Shown here: piece by piece, positions 14,921 through 23,218 of the stretch
Layout: each line of letters begins with the position of its first letter
Numbering within the stretch: the stretch's first letter is position 1
IMG/VR virus record: IMGVR_UViG_3300025168_000054
Span: 1-64,000 of that record
DNA from: a virus
Direction: 5' to 3' (one strand)
DNA: 64,000 nt
The notes under the pieces: generated by a model
Databases searched by the model: none
Told to the model about the DNA's origin: nothing
Seen by the model: only the letters and a program-made list of their open reading frames with translations
Program-made: the position numbers and the translations under genes

Positions 14921-16681
14921 ATGGACACCAGTCTCAAGGCTGCTCGGGAATACATCTACAACGACCGCTCTTGGGCCAGTACGGGCAAGACGCTTGACGG
15001 TCGGGTCAACACCTGCCTCTTGCGAGCGCTGCGGGATGTTTCCGGCGAGGTGCCTGAGGCTCTTGTCCCAGAGGACAAGCACATCCACGTCCGCAAGAGC
15101 ATCGTCGGTAGCGACGCGGAAGTCACCTGGACCATCAAGTCGTCTTCGGACATAAAGGTTTTGGAGCTCGTAAAGGGCGCGGGGTCGACGTGGGTGCCGA
15201 CGGTGGATGGTACCTGGGATGGGGTGATGCACGTCGAGGTCACCGACAGCGCTGGACGTGTCCGTCGTCGTCAGTCCCGTGAGTGGTGGGCTGTGACCAC
15301 GGACGGTGTGACTGCCTACTACGTCAGTCTTGATCGCCCTTGGTTTGAGACCGGTCAGAGCACCGAGTATGACTTTCGTATCTACCAGCCTGAGTTCTTT
15401 CTCCAGGCGAACGCGATTGAGATTCTGACTCCGATGCAGCTGTTTGATGACAGTGAGCAGCTGGTGGGTCAGATCAGCAGCGGCACGGCCCGTCGTTCGT
15501 ACTTGCCGGACTTTCGACAGAGAGTGTCGGGTAAGCCCACCGACTTCTGGCGTGGTCGATTCTTTCAGCTACCTACGCCGACTGAAGCCCCCACGCTGAC
15601 TACGGTTATTGCGCGGACAGAATCTGCGCCGAGCAACGGCGGCCCCGCAGTCAGCATGTCCCTACCGTGGGCGGGCCCCATGCCTGCCGGTAAGTTCGAG
15701 TTCTGCTTCACCTACGCATGGGGTCGCAAGGAGCAGGAGTGGGGAGAGACGCAAGGGCTTTTCTCGGACCCAGTCTTCGAGAGCGCACCCAGCCCCATCA
15801 GCGCCGTGTTCGACCACGCGACGGAGTTCGACGGAAAAGTGACCCCCGCGTCGGGCACTTCGGGCCCCTACAGCGCCGCGAAGGCGATTGTTGTTCAGCT
15901 CAGCAACCTCGAGGAGATGCTCGACTTTGTGGGAGACCCGCTGGGGGTACGTCTGGACGAAAGCACTTACCCCACGACGTCTGAGCCGTTGCGATTCGGT
16001 AAGAGCGGTATCAAGCTGCGACTGTACGTCCGTCGGCTGGCTACTTACGACCAGTTTGGACCAACGGACACGTTTCTTGAGAACCGAACTGCGACATCGA
16101 GCTTTGATTATTTCAATGTCATTCAATCCGATAATCGTCTGAATCGCGTAGAAGCTGATGAAAAGTTCTACCTGTTAGCGGAGTTGGACCCGCTGGAGCG
16201 GAACACGCTTCTGAATCGCTTGACCGCCGGCTCAGTGAATCAAGTCAGCACTTTCGTGTGGCAAGGCCGGTACCAGAACGAGCGTAACGGAGTCGATAAC
16301 GCCGACATCGCCATCGTGCCTGACCCGACGCGCCAGCTGGTCAAGACAACAGGCTACTACGCCTACCACATTTGGCCGATGCCGGACCAGGACTACGATA
16401 TCGACGCCCAGGTCTTGATGCAGCCGAAGGAGCTGGTCAACGACCAGGACCAGGTGCCGATTAAGCAGGAGGCGTTCAGCGCCTTCATGGAGCTCGCGCT
16501 GGCCTACATGAGTCGGTTGGACGGCGTAGACCAAAACAGCGAGATGAAGCACCGCGCGTTGTATCGCCAACTGGTGCGACGTTTTAGGTCGCAGCACGGC
16601 GACAACAACGGAATCGTTGAGAACCGCGCGTGGGGGGACATCGGCCCGCGCTTCCGGTATGGCACGTTCAGCGAGGGCTGA
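14921..16681 (+). CDS. Putative head-tail adaptor / gatekeeper-like tail protein
   Basis: 586 residues. The N-terminus (AAREYIYNDRSWASTGKTLD, NTCLLRALRDVSGE) and the helical C-terminus (IKQEAFSAFMELALAYMSRL ... YRQLVRRFRSQHGD) resemble the two ends of gatekeeper/adaptor proteins of short-tailed phages, which bind the portal and seal the channel. The central 350 residues are beta-rich and much longer than in T7 gp11, so an extra domain is present. The position between capsid genes and the nozzle-like gene agrees. The start has GAGAGG upstream. The call depends on pattern and gene order, not on a decisive motif. Confidence 0.5.
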   Translation: MDTSLKAAREYIYNDRSWASTGKTLDGRVNTCLLRALRDVSGEVPEALVPEDKHIHVRKSIVGSDAEVTWTIKSSSDIKVLELVKGAGSTWVPTVDGTWDGVMHVEVTDSAGRVRRRQSREWWAVTTDGVTAYYVSLDRPWFETGQSTEYDFRIYQPEFFLQANAIEILTPMQLFDDSEQLVGQISSGTARRSYLPDFRQRVSGKPTDFWRGRFFQLPTPTEAPTLTTVIARTESAPSNGGPAVSMSLPWAGPMPAGKFEFCFTYAWGRKEQEWGETQGLFSDPVFESAPSPISAVFDHATEFDGKVTPASGTSGPYSAAKAIVVQLSNLEEMLDFVGDPLGVRLDESTYPTTSEPLRFGKSGIKLRLYVRRLATYDQFGPTDTFLENRTATSSFDYFNVIQSDNRLNRVEADEKFYLLAELDPLERNTLLNRLTAGSVNQVSTFVWQGRYQNERNGVDNADIAIVPDPTRQLVKTTGYYAYHIWPMPDQDYDIDAQVLMQPKELVNDQDQVPIKQEAFSAFMELALAYMSRLDGVDQNSEMKHRALYRQLVRRFRSQHGDNNGIVENRAWGDIGPRFRYGTFSEG

Positions 16682-16685
16682 TGCG

Positions 16686-16694
16686 TGATATACT
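16686..16694 (+). promoter_or_regulatory. Extended -10 promoter element
   Basis: TGATATACT directly after the adaptor stop. The TATACT hexamer starts 33 bases before the next start codon at 16722. It matches the extended -10 consensus well, without a -35. AAGGAG serves as ribosome site downstream. Confidence 0.5.
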
Positions 16695-16721
16695 TCCTCG
16701 TCCACTGTAAGGAGCAACAAC

Positions 16722-17207
16722 ATGGCAACTGCACCACCTCCGGGCCCACCGCCCAAGATCGGCGACGTCTTCTGTCGTGACGACGAGCACATGGGACGCT
16801 ACGAGGCTTCCATCGTGTGGCGGAATGTACGAGACGGCGGCCACTGGGAAGCGATGCTCGTAACCAACGAGAACTTCTTCCCGCTGTCCTCGGCTCGTTT
16901 TACGCAGGCGGTTCATCACACGAACTGGCGGCCCGCAACGTGGCGCTGGAGCGACGAGGCATTCTTGTTCGCCCCGGCAAACCTCCGATGGGACGCCGCC
17001 TCGAACGCTTGGGTTGAAATCAAGGGACCTGTGCCCGAAGAGGCTGCGTCGGCGATTCCTCCGAAGACGATGATTCCGGCTCCGAAAGACCGGGAGCATC
17101 ATGCTACATGGCGGTCACGTTGTCGCCGTAAGTTCCCGGCTCTTGACTCCGACGAAGGGCTCGCCCTGCTCGGTGAGGTCTGGAACGAGTACAAGACGAA
17201 GGGGTAA
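16722..17207 (+). CDS. Hypothetical tail-operon protein, 161 residues
   Basis: Starts MATAPPPGPPPKIGDVFCRD. It has a proline-rich first ten residues, then a beta-rich Trp-containing middle (SIVWRNVRDGGHWEAMLV) and a helical end with LDSDEGLALLGEVWNEYKTK. No family recognised. It is three bases upstream of the nozzle gene, with its own extended -10 upstream, so it is probably a tail accessory or assembly protein. Confidence 0.6.
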   Translation: MATAPPPGPPPKIGDVFCRDDEHMGRYEASIVWRNVRDGGHWEAMLVTNENFFPLSSARFTQAVHHTNWRPATWRWSDEAFLFAPANLRWDAASNAWVEIKGPVPEEAASAIPPKTMIPAPKDREHHATWRSRCRRKFPALDSDEGLALLGEVWNEYKTKG

Positions 17208-17210
17208 GGA

Positions 17211-19421
17211 ATGGCTGGACCTGGTCAGCGCGCTGTCTCGCAGGTCCGCATTCAGAGCGGACAGGCACAGGTCCAGTACGCCCCGACGAACCTTGCGTAC
17301 AAGATCAAGAACCTCGAGTTGACCCCGGAGGGAACCCTCCGGGCGATTCGGGGCTCTTGCCCGTACGAGCCTGACCGTGGGGGTGACCAGTACGGGGCCT
17401 TTACGGGTAACCTCGCCAATGGTTTCGACCTCTTCTCTCGCGTCTTGTTTCCCGAAGATGTGATCACTATCTACGGCGTCTTTCACGCAGGGTTGCTGCG
17501 GGGAAAAGCGCCGACCCTCTTGGTGAGAGCGGGAGATCGCCTCTACATTCATGCGGGTTGGCGGCGATCATGGAAAGAGATCTATCGCGGACTGACGGAT
17601 GACGGCCGCGCAGGTCATCCCGACATGTTCACCGTGGTCAACGACACGATTGTCTGGACCAACGGCATCGACCCGCCCCTGGTCATTTCCCACAACGGCA
17701 TGGTTGTGCCTCTGGGATTTGATAAAGCTCCGGGTGTCCCTGAAGCCATGGGGCCACTTCAGCCAGGCGACATCACTAAGGACTACCCGAACCAGGACGG
17801 CTACACGTGGCCAGGCCGCATCGGCACTATCGGCGATTACGTTGACAACAACGACGGAGCCGTGCTTGCTGGTCGTTGGAAGTACGCCACCGCTTACGAG
17901 GATGTCCACGGAAACATCTCACCGCTATCAGGCGAGAGCGTCGAGATCGCGGTTGCCCTGCAGCGGGCGAACGCGTTTATCGAAGAAGAGCTCATTCGTG
18001 ACGCGGGAGATAACTACACTATTGGCGCGGTCAGAAAGGTTGACCAAAGCACCAAGATCGACGACCTGCCTCGGCAGTTTGTGGTCAAGGGGTCGGGAGA
18101 TGCGCCCCCGCACGCGGTAGCTACGCGGCTGTACCGCACGCCCGACGGCAACCGCTTTCCTGGCACCTACCGGCTGGTGACCCGCATGGCGGGCACGCGG
18201 AACTTTGTTTACGCCGACAACGTGCCTGACAGCCGCTTGGGTGAGCCCGCCAAGGACTACCTGCCAGTTCCGCGCTTCGGGGTCATGACGTCTCATGCGG
18301 GCGCGCTGGTGATTGCTGAAGGACCGTATGTCATGCGCAGTGACGTCGGATACCCCGGCACCTTCCCCTCGGAGTTCGCTACGACGCCTGACCCTGACGG
18401 AGCCGTCGTTACGGCGCTGGCCAGTCATCAAGGTAGGCTCCTTGCCTTCACAGAGCGGTCGGTGGTTGACATCACCGAACCGGGGGCGCCCCCGGTTGTG
18501 ATGGCCCGCGGCATCGGTTGTGTGGCGCCTCGATCGCTTCAAGGTCTTCCTGACGGAACGCTCATCTGGCTGAGCCGAGATGCTTTTTACGGCTGGAATC
18601 CTGGTAGCGGGATGGTCAAGCTGAGTGACCCGATCCACCGGCTGGTGAAGACGGAGCTTGCTACGGGGTCACTGCGCAACGCGGTGTCCATTATTGAGCC
18701 GGAGAGCCGTGACTACCGTTGCGCTGTGGCTCGGGCGGGTTCGTTCGACAATGAGCTCATCCTGGCGTTTGACGGACAGGGTTGGCGCGAGATTGACCTT
18801 GGGTACAAGATCAAGGACATGTGCGTCACTGATGACCCCAGATACCTGGTGTTGTTCGCCGGAGGAAGACGAACCCTCGTCGGCACCACGTCATCCGACA
18901 CAGTCCTGGGGCAAGAAGCGCCTTCCTTCGGTAGCGGCACCACAGCGCCAACTGTCCTGGCTTACGATGTTTACGTCATGAGCCATGAGACTACCGCAGG
19001 CACGGGTCCAGGGCTGACCTACGAGTTTCAGAGTGCGTGGCTTCGTGGCGACGACAACGCGCTGCAGCCGATCCACGTACACAACCTGTACATCGGCATG
19101 ATCGACGAGGTCAATGAGACCATCGACGTTGAAATCTTCTCCAACGGGTCGTTTGCTCCTGACGCGGACAGTCCCCGCAAGCTCAAGACTGTGGGGGTTG
19201 AGGTCAAAGACCTGCTTGGTGAGCTCGAGCTCGGCAAAGGAAAGACCCACTCGCGGCGACTGTTCTGGCGCAGGCTGCCTGTCGGCCTCCAGAGCGTGAA
19301 CACGTGGGCGTTTAAGCTCAAGTCGAAGACGCCGTTTCACATCGCGTCGTTCGCTTTCCAGACGTCGTTTGCGACCATGGGCGACCAGCTCGCCCGCATC
19401 CCTCTGGGCGAGGACGAGTAA
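17211..19421 (+). CDS. Putative tail nozzle protein (beta-propeller-like)
   Basis: 736 residues. Repeated segments of the form strand-turn-strand with NDTIVWTNGIDPPLVISHNG, GRLLAFTERSVVDITEPG and GTLIWLSRDAFYGWNPGSG are typical of phage tail-nozzle/tubular proteins (T7 gp12, P22 gp10), whose central part is a beta-propeller around the DNA channel. Size is close to T7 gp12 (about 790). It directly follows the adaptor region and overlaps the next tail gene by one base (TAATG). It is expected to be a hexamer at the tail tip with host-contact and channel roles. Family assignment inferred from pattern and order. Confidence 0.6.
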   Translation: MAGPGQRAVSQVRIQSGQAQVQYAPTNLAYKIKNLELTPEGTLRAIRGSCPYEPDRGGDQYGAFTGNLANGFDLFSRVLFPEDVITIYGVFHAGLLRGKAPTLLVRAGDRLYIHAGWRRSWKEIYRGLTDDGRAGHPDMFTVVNDTIVWTNGIDPPLVISHNGMVVPLGFDKAPGVPEAMGPLQPGDITKDYPNQDGYTWPGRIGTIGDYVDNNDGAVLAGRWKYATAYEDVHGNISPLSGESVEIAVALQRANAFIEEELIRDAGDNYTIGAVRKVDQSTKIDDLPRQFVVKGSGDAPPHAVATRLYRTPDGNRFPGTYRLVTRMAGTRNFVYADNVPDSRLGEPAKDYLPVPRFGVMTSHAGALVIAEGPYVMRSDVGYPGTFPSEFATTPDPDGAVVTALASHQGRLLAFTERSVVDITEPGAPPVVMARGIGCVAPRSLQGLPDGTLIWLSRDAFYGWNPGSGMVKLSDPIHRLVKTELATGSLRNAVSIIEPESRDYRCAVARAGSFDNELILAFDGQGWREIDLGYKIKDMCVTDDPRYLVLFAGGRRTLVGTTSSDTVLGQEAPSFGSGTTAPTVLAYDVYVMSHETTAGTGPGLTYEFQSAWLRGDDNALQPIHVHNLYIGMIDEVNETIDVEIFSNGSFAPDADSPRKLKTVGVEVKDLLGELELGKGKTHSRRLFWRRLPVGLQSVNTWAFKLKSKTPFHIASFAFQTSFATMGDQLARIPLGEDE

Positions 19422-21631
19422 TGTCTGGTGACTACCTTTTCCCTAAGCGGAAGTTCAAGGAAGGCGAGCCGCTTGACAAGGCGGAGATCAACGACGCCTT
19501 GCAGGTTTCCGCCGAACGCCTCAACGGACACCTCAACCCTCACAACATTCGAGCGCCTTTGGCGCAGAGTGTGGCGTCTGCCGCAGAGGCGTTCTTTCGA
19601 ACTGAAGTTGCTGCTGTCGACGTAGATTCTTTGATGCAACACGCACCTTCCTCTACTCCAGGCAAGAGTCCGCAACCGAGTGCGTCAGACGCGTTTCTTC
19701 TCGAGCAAGAAACCGGGTGGGTTCCTGTAACGGGTAGCGAAGACATGATTGTTGAGATGACCACAGGGTCTTCTGCACTCATCGTCACCGCGCAAGCCGC
19801 TCACTGCTACGCGGGAAAGTACGACGGCGCTACCACGCGGTATGAAACTGACGTACCCGTATTCAGCAATCCTCCACTCAAAAATGGCCGGGTACGCCGC
19901 AGTATTGTCGCTCAACTTAGGGTGACGATTACGCTGGGGTCGAACGTAAAAACTCAAACGCTGTCGGTCAGAGACGCCCGTAACTTCAATAACCACGTTA
20001 ATCAGAGCAAAGAAATCGCCAGAAGCATTGCTTCAAACAGGGTATTCAACAATCAAGGATTTTCGATTTCAGCAAATGGGCGAACTCTAAACTTTAAAGC
20101 TAAAGCTCCAGGAGCAAAACCTTCTGTCGCAACGATTCAATACACATCAGAAACTGGAGATTCCTTTACCCAAACTGTTTCTTTGACGGTCCTTAACGAC
20201 GGTGCTTCAGCATCAACCAGTGAGGCGCTTGACTCTCTGGACTCTTGTAATCCCGCAACGAGCCCCACGGTTGTTCTTTATTACCCTGCGCAGATTCAGT
20301 ACGCGTTGCGGGTAGACGGCGTGGTCATCACAGAAACCATCACTGGTCGCTTCGACAACGAGCAGGCGCCACTGTCCCCGGTGCGTATTCGTTCGCCAAG
20401 AGACGAGACCGCACTCGCAGCCGGCACGGACGTCGATAATGGTGTCACCGGCCCAATGACCGGCAGGTTTCGTGAACGGCCTGACGCAATCAACATTCCG
20501 ATGTTTAGCGTACGCCTGACCGCATCGGTCAATGTCGAACCAGGAGACCACGTCGTCGAGCTGGTTGTTCGCCGTGTGCCTACGGGTAGAAAGCGTTCGT
20601 TTACTCCTCCACCCCCGGAGGTCGGTCTTCCTGTGTCGGGTACGACGTACCTGCCCAGAGCGAGCAGGGTGTTCATCTACTCTCGGCAGCTGTCAGTTAC
20701 CGACGCGTCGATCGAACCCGTGACTTCGGCGGTGTTCGGCGAACCCTCGGTCGTTGCCTCTTTTTCGGATGAAGACGTCATCAGTAACGAATCGCTTGTT
20801 GTCGACAAGCTGCAGCCGGTGGCTGACTCCACTAACGATGTGGGCTCATTTCAGGTCGCGCGGGGAGCGATCAACGGCGACCATCTCGGGTCGTTCTCGT
20901 CGGTCTTGGCTGTGGCGTCGTCTGAAAATATCTCGACACCTACGATTGATTCAGCGCTGAATCCTTACGACTACCCGCCAGACTTCAGCGCGCACAGCTT
21001 CTCCGCTTCTCTCGACCTCTTTAAAGAGAGCGCTGTAAACTACGCCTTGCTGGATGCGGCAGTTCTGCAAAACCCCGAAGGGGCCGCCGTGTCACTCGAG
21101 GGTTCTGCGGCAAATCCTTTGGAGTGTGTTCTGACGATCGAGGCCAACGTGTTTTTGCGCCGCCTGGTTCACACCAGCAGGTCTCAAAGCGAGATGCACT
21201 TGGCCGGCGCGGTCTTTATCATCGGGCTGTTTGACACGACGCTCGGCGAGTATTGCTTCTACAGGCCCAGCATCGCATGGGTCAACAGCAACAACTACAT
21301 CGCGTACCAGGCGAGTAAAGCTTCGACAAACTTGTACAATCTCAGCAACAAGGTCGGTCTGAACTACCAGTCGCGCTATGGTCTCGGCGGCGTAGTAGCC
21401 GATAGGGTCACCTCGGGTGATTTGCCAGGTGACTTTGTCGACGTGCCAGTGACTGCCCACATCAACTTCAGCGGGGTTGATAGTGCCGGCAACTCTCGAG
21501 CACTCATTAAAACCGTTGACAAGGTTGCGATATTTGGCGCAGCTGTGTGGATGGGGAACAGCAGTTCTTCTGGCGATACCAAGTTTGTTCCGTCATCCGT
21601 GACGATCAACGCTGTCGCAATGAAGTCGTGA
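19421..21631 (+). CDS. Putative tail/appendage protein, 736 residues
   Basis: The N-terminus is helical and polar (LDKAEINDALQVSAERLNGH), as in tail-attachment domains. The rest is beta-rich Ser/Thr-containing sequence. Residues about 170-260, encoded by bases near 19930-20200, come from DNA clearly richer in A and T than the surroundings, and the codons differ accordingly. Translationally coupled to the nozzle gene by TAATG. No enzymatic motif. A fibre or hub protein is likely. The odd-composition patch suggests a domain gained from another source. Confidence 0.55.
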   Translation: MSGDYLFPKRKFKEGEPLDKAEINDALQVSAERLNGHLNPHNIRAPLAQSVASAAEAFFRTEVAAVDVDSLMQHAPSSTPGKSPQPSASDAFLLEQETGWVPVTGSEDMIVEMTTGSSALIVTAQAAHCYAGKYDGATTRYETDVPVFSNPPLKNGRVRRSIVAQLRVTITLGSNVKTQTLSVRDARNFNNHVNQSKEIARSIASNRVFNNQGFSISANGRTLNFKAKAPGAKPSVATIQYTSETGDSFTQTVSLTVLNDGASASTSEALDSLDSCNPATSPTVVLYYPAQIQYALRVDGVVITETITGRFDNEQAPLSPVRIRSPRDETALAAGTDVDNGVTGPMTGRFRERPDAINIPMFSVRLTASVNVEPGDHVVELVVRRVPTGRKRSFTPPPPEVGLPVSGTTYLPRASRVFIYSRQLSVTDASIEPVTSAVFGEPSVVASFSDEDVISNESLVVDKLQPVADSTNDVGSFQVARGAINGDHLGSFSSVLAVASSENISTPTIDSALNPYDYPPDFSAHSFSASLDLFKESAVNYALLDAAVLQNPEGAAVSLEGSAANPLECVLTIEANVFLRRLVHTSRSQSEMHLAGAVFIIGLFDTTLGEYCFYRPSIAWVNSNNYIAYQASKASTNLYNLSNKVGLNYQSRYGLGGVVADRVTSGDLPGDFVDVPVTAHINFSGVDSAGNSRALIKTVDKVAIFGAAVWMGNSSSSGDTKFVPSSVTINAVAMKS

Positions 21632-21638
21632 GGTTGAC

Positions 21639-22466
21639 ATGGCAATCGTAACGCTACCGACGACGTTTATTGACGGGTCATCCCTCCCAGTCGAAGACCT
21701 CAACAAGTCGCTGTATTCAACGACCCCCGGAGAAGGTCTGTACTCTGAGCCGAACGGCGGGGTAGAGCTGCGACCCACCGAAAACGGCAGCGCTGACTTC
21801 GCGCTAAGTCGTGAGCATCTTCAGCCTGAGCAAGTGGTCAAGACGCGATTTGATGGTTCATGGCACACGCTCGACAACATGAGCGATGTTAGCGGCCAGA
21901 CCACTGTGGAAGCCAACAACGGGGTAGTCGCTCGTTCGCAGGCGCTGCCTGGCTGTGGCTTGCGGGTCTACGTCCCCTTCAACGCTGCGGCTTTGCGGTG
22001 GAACATTTCTTTCTTCTTCTACGTGGCGAAGTGGTTCGGGTTGTCTGAGGCAAACGACGCGTTTTACTCCGAAGGTGGAAAAATCTTGGTGGCGTTGTTC
22101 GTGGACGGAGTTGAACAGCGGTCTTGGCGGCGAGAGTTCCCAATGACCTGGTTCAAGAGAGCGGTCAAGGACTACACGGTCAGCTCTGCCGACAACAACA
22201 ACAAAACACCGACCTCAACAGAGGCTGAGCAGGCGTCGTTCATGAACTTGAGCTACCTGCAGGTCAACGTAGGCCAGGGTTTCCACGAGGCTTATCTGGG
22301 GTTCTACGTCAAGCCGACCCAGGCACTCTCAGGAGACATCGCGGTTTTTCGTCGTGACACGGTGCTGAAGTACGACAAGAGCGATTTCCTCATCTCGAAA
22401 GACCTCGAGCTCTATCAGCGGCTGGGGATCGGTTGTCGCAATGCCCGCGTCGTCGCATTCCGATGA
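21639..22466 (+). CDS. Putative tail protein, 275 residues
   Basis: Starts MAIVTLPTTFIDGSSLPVED and, like the preceding protein, has a polar N-terminal segment mentioning small helices followed by beta-rich sequence (ALRWNISFFFYVAKWFG, YLGFYVKPTQ). It lies seven bases after the preceding stop. No known family. From context it is part of the tail, perhaps a fibre-like component or a smaller relative of the preceding protein. Confidence 0.55.
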   Translation: MAIVTLPTTFIDGSSLPVEDLNKSLYSTTPGEGLYSEPNGGVELRPTENGSADFALSREHLQPEQVVKTRFDGSWHTLDNMSDVSGQTTVEANNGVVARSQALPGCGLRVYVPFNAAALRWNISFFFYVAKWFGLSEANDAFYSEGGKILVALFVDGVEQRSWRREFPMTWFKRAVKDYTVSSADNNNKTPTSTEAEQASFMNLSYLQVNVGQGFHEAYLGFYVKPTQALSGDIAVFRRDTVLKYDKSDFLISKDLELYQRLGIGCRNARVVAFR

Positions 22467-22469
22467 CCG

Positions 22470-22478
22470 TGCTAATCT
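22470..22478 (+). promoter_or_regulatory. Possible extended -10 before ejection genes
   Basis: TGCTAATCT. The TAATCT hexamer starts 24 bases before the start codon at 22497 and is followed by a CGGAGG ribosome site. No -35. It would start a transcript for the three ejection-type proteins. Confidence 0.35.
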
Positions 22479-22496
22479 CATCCTCGGAGGTCTGAC

Positions 22497-23216
22497 ATGG
22501 CAGCTCTGGTCATCATGGGCGTCGGCGCGGCGGTTGCTGCGGGCGGTCAGCTTGCGTCAGGTATTTCTGCCGGCAACGCCGCGAAGAAGCAGGCTCAGGC
22601 GCAGAAGCGCGCTGCAGGCCGCTACGCCAAGGCGTTGCGGTCGCAGGCTTCGAAGATGCAGGGCGGTATGTCTGCTGCGCAGAAGCGGACGCTCAAGACC
22701 GACGCGGCGCTCGACCGAGCCGCCCTTGGTCAGCAGGCTCGTGACGAAGCGAAGCGCGGTGGTCAGAGCCCGTCCGTAGCTCTCGAGGCGGAGCTGGACG
22801 CATCGCTGCAGGCGTCAATGGCTGAGCAGCAGAAGATGATTGACCAGATGAGCAACCAGGAAGCTCAGGCGAAGGCTGCGCAGCGCCAGTCTTTGAGGGG
22901 TCAGGCCCTTCAGACCGAGATGCAGGCGCAGGCTATCGACCCCAATGCCATAAAGCAGGCGACGATGGCTCCGATGTACGGCCAGATCGCAGGCACCGTT
23001 GGCGGTTCCGCGGTGAGTCTGGCGTCTCCGACGGCTGCAACGCAGGTTTCAGGAATAGCCGGGCAGCAGCTCGCGAATCGGAACCAGGACTACTTGGCCG
23101 CGATTCAGGCGGCCACGGACTTTGACGACCTTGATCCTTCGATGAAGCTTATGCAGACCCGAGTGCAAACACTCATAGACGGCCCCTCGGACCGCTACGA
23201 CACGCGAAGGCGATAA
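22497..23216 (+). CDS. Putative internal virion (ejection) protein, T7 gp14-like position
   Basis: 239 residues. A hydrophobic Gly/Ala-rich start (VIMGVGAAVAAGGQLASGIS) could insert in a membrane. A long helical region rich in Gln, Ala and Lys follows. T7 gp14 has the same design, size range (196) and place, just before the 700-plus-residue second and the very large third ejection protein. Such proteins leave the capsid with the DNA and build a channel across the envelope. CGGAGG ribosome site. Assignment from layout and composition. Confidence 0.6.
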   Translation: MAALVIMGVGAAVAAGGQLASGISAGNAAKKQAQAQKRAAGRYAKALRSQASKMQGGMSAAQKRTLKTDAALDRAALGQQARDEAKRGGQSPSVALEAELDASLQASMAEQQKMIDQMSNQEAQAKAAQRQSLRGQALQTEMQAQAIDPNAIKQATMAPMYGQIAGTVGGSAVSLASPTAATQVSGIAGQQLANRNQDYLAAIQAATDFDDLDPSMKLMQTRVQTLIDGPSDRYDTRRR

Positions 23217-23218
23217 TC

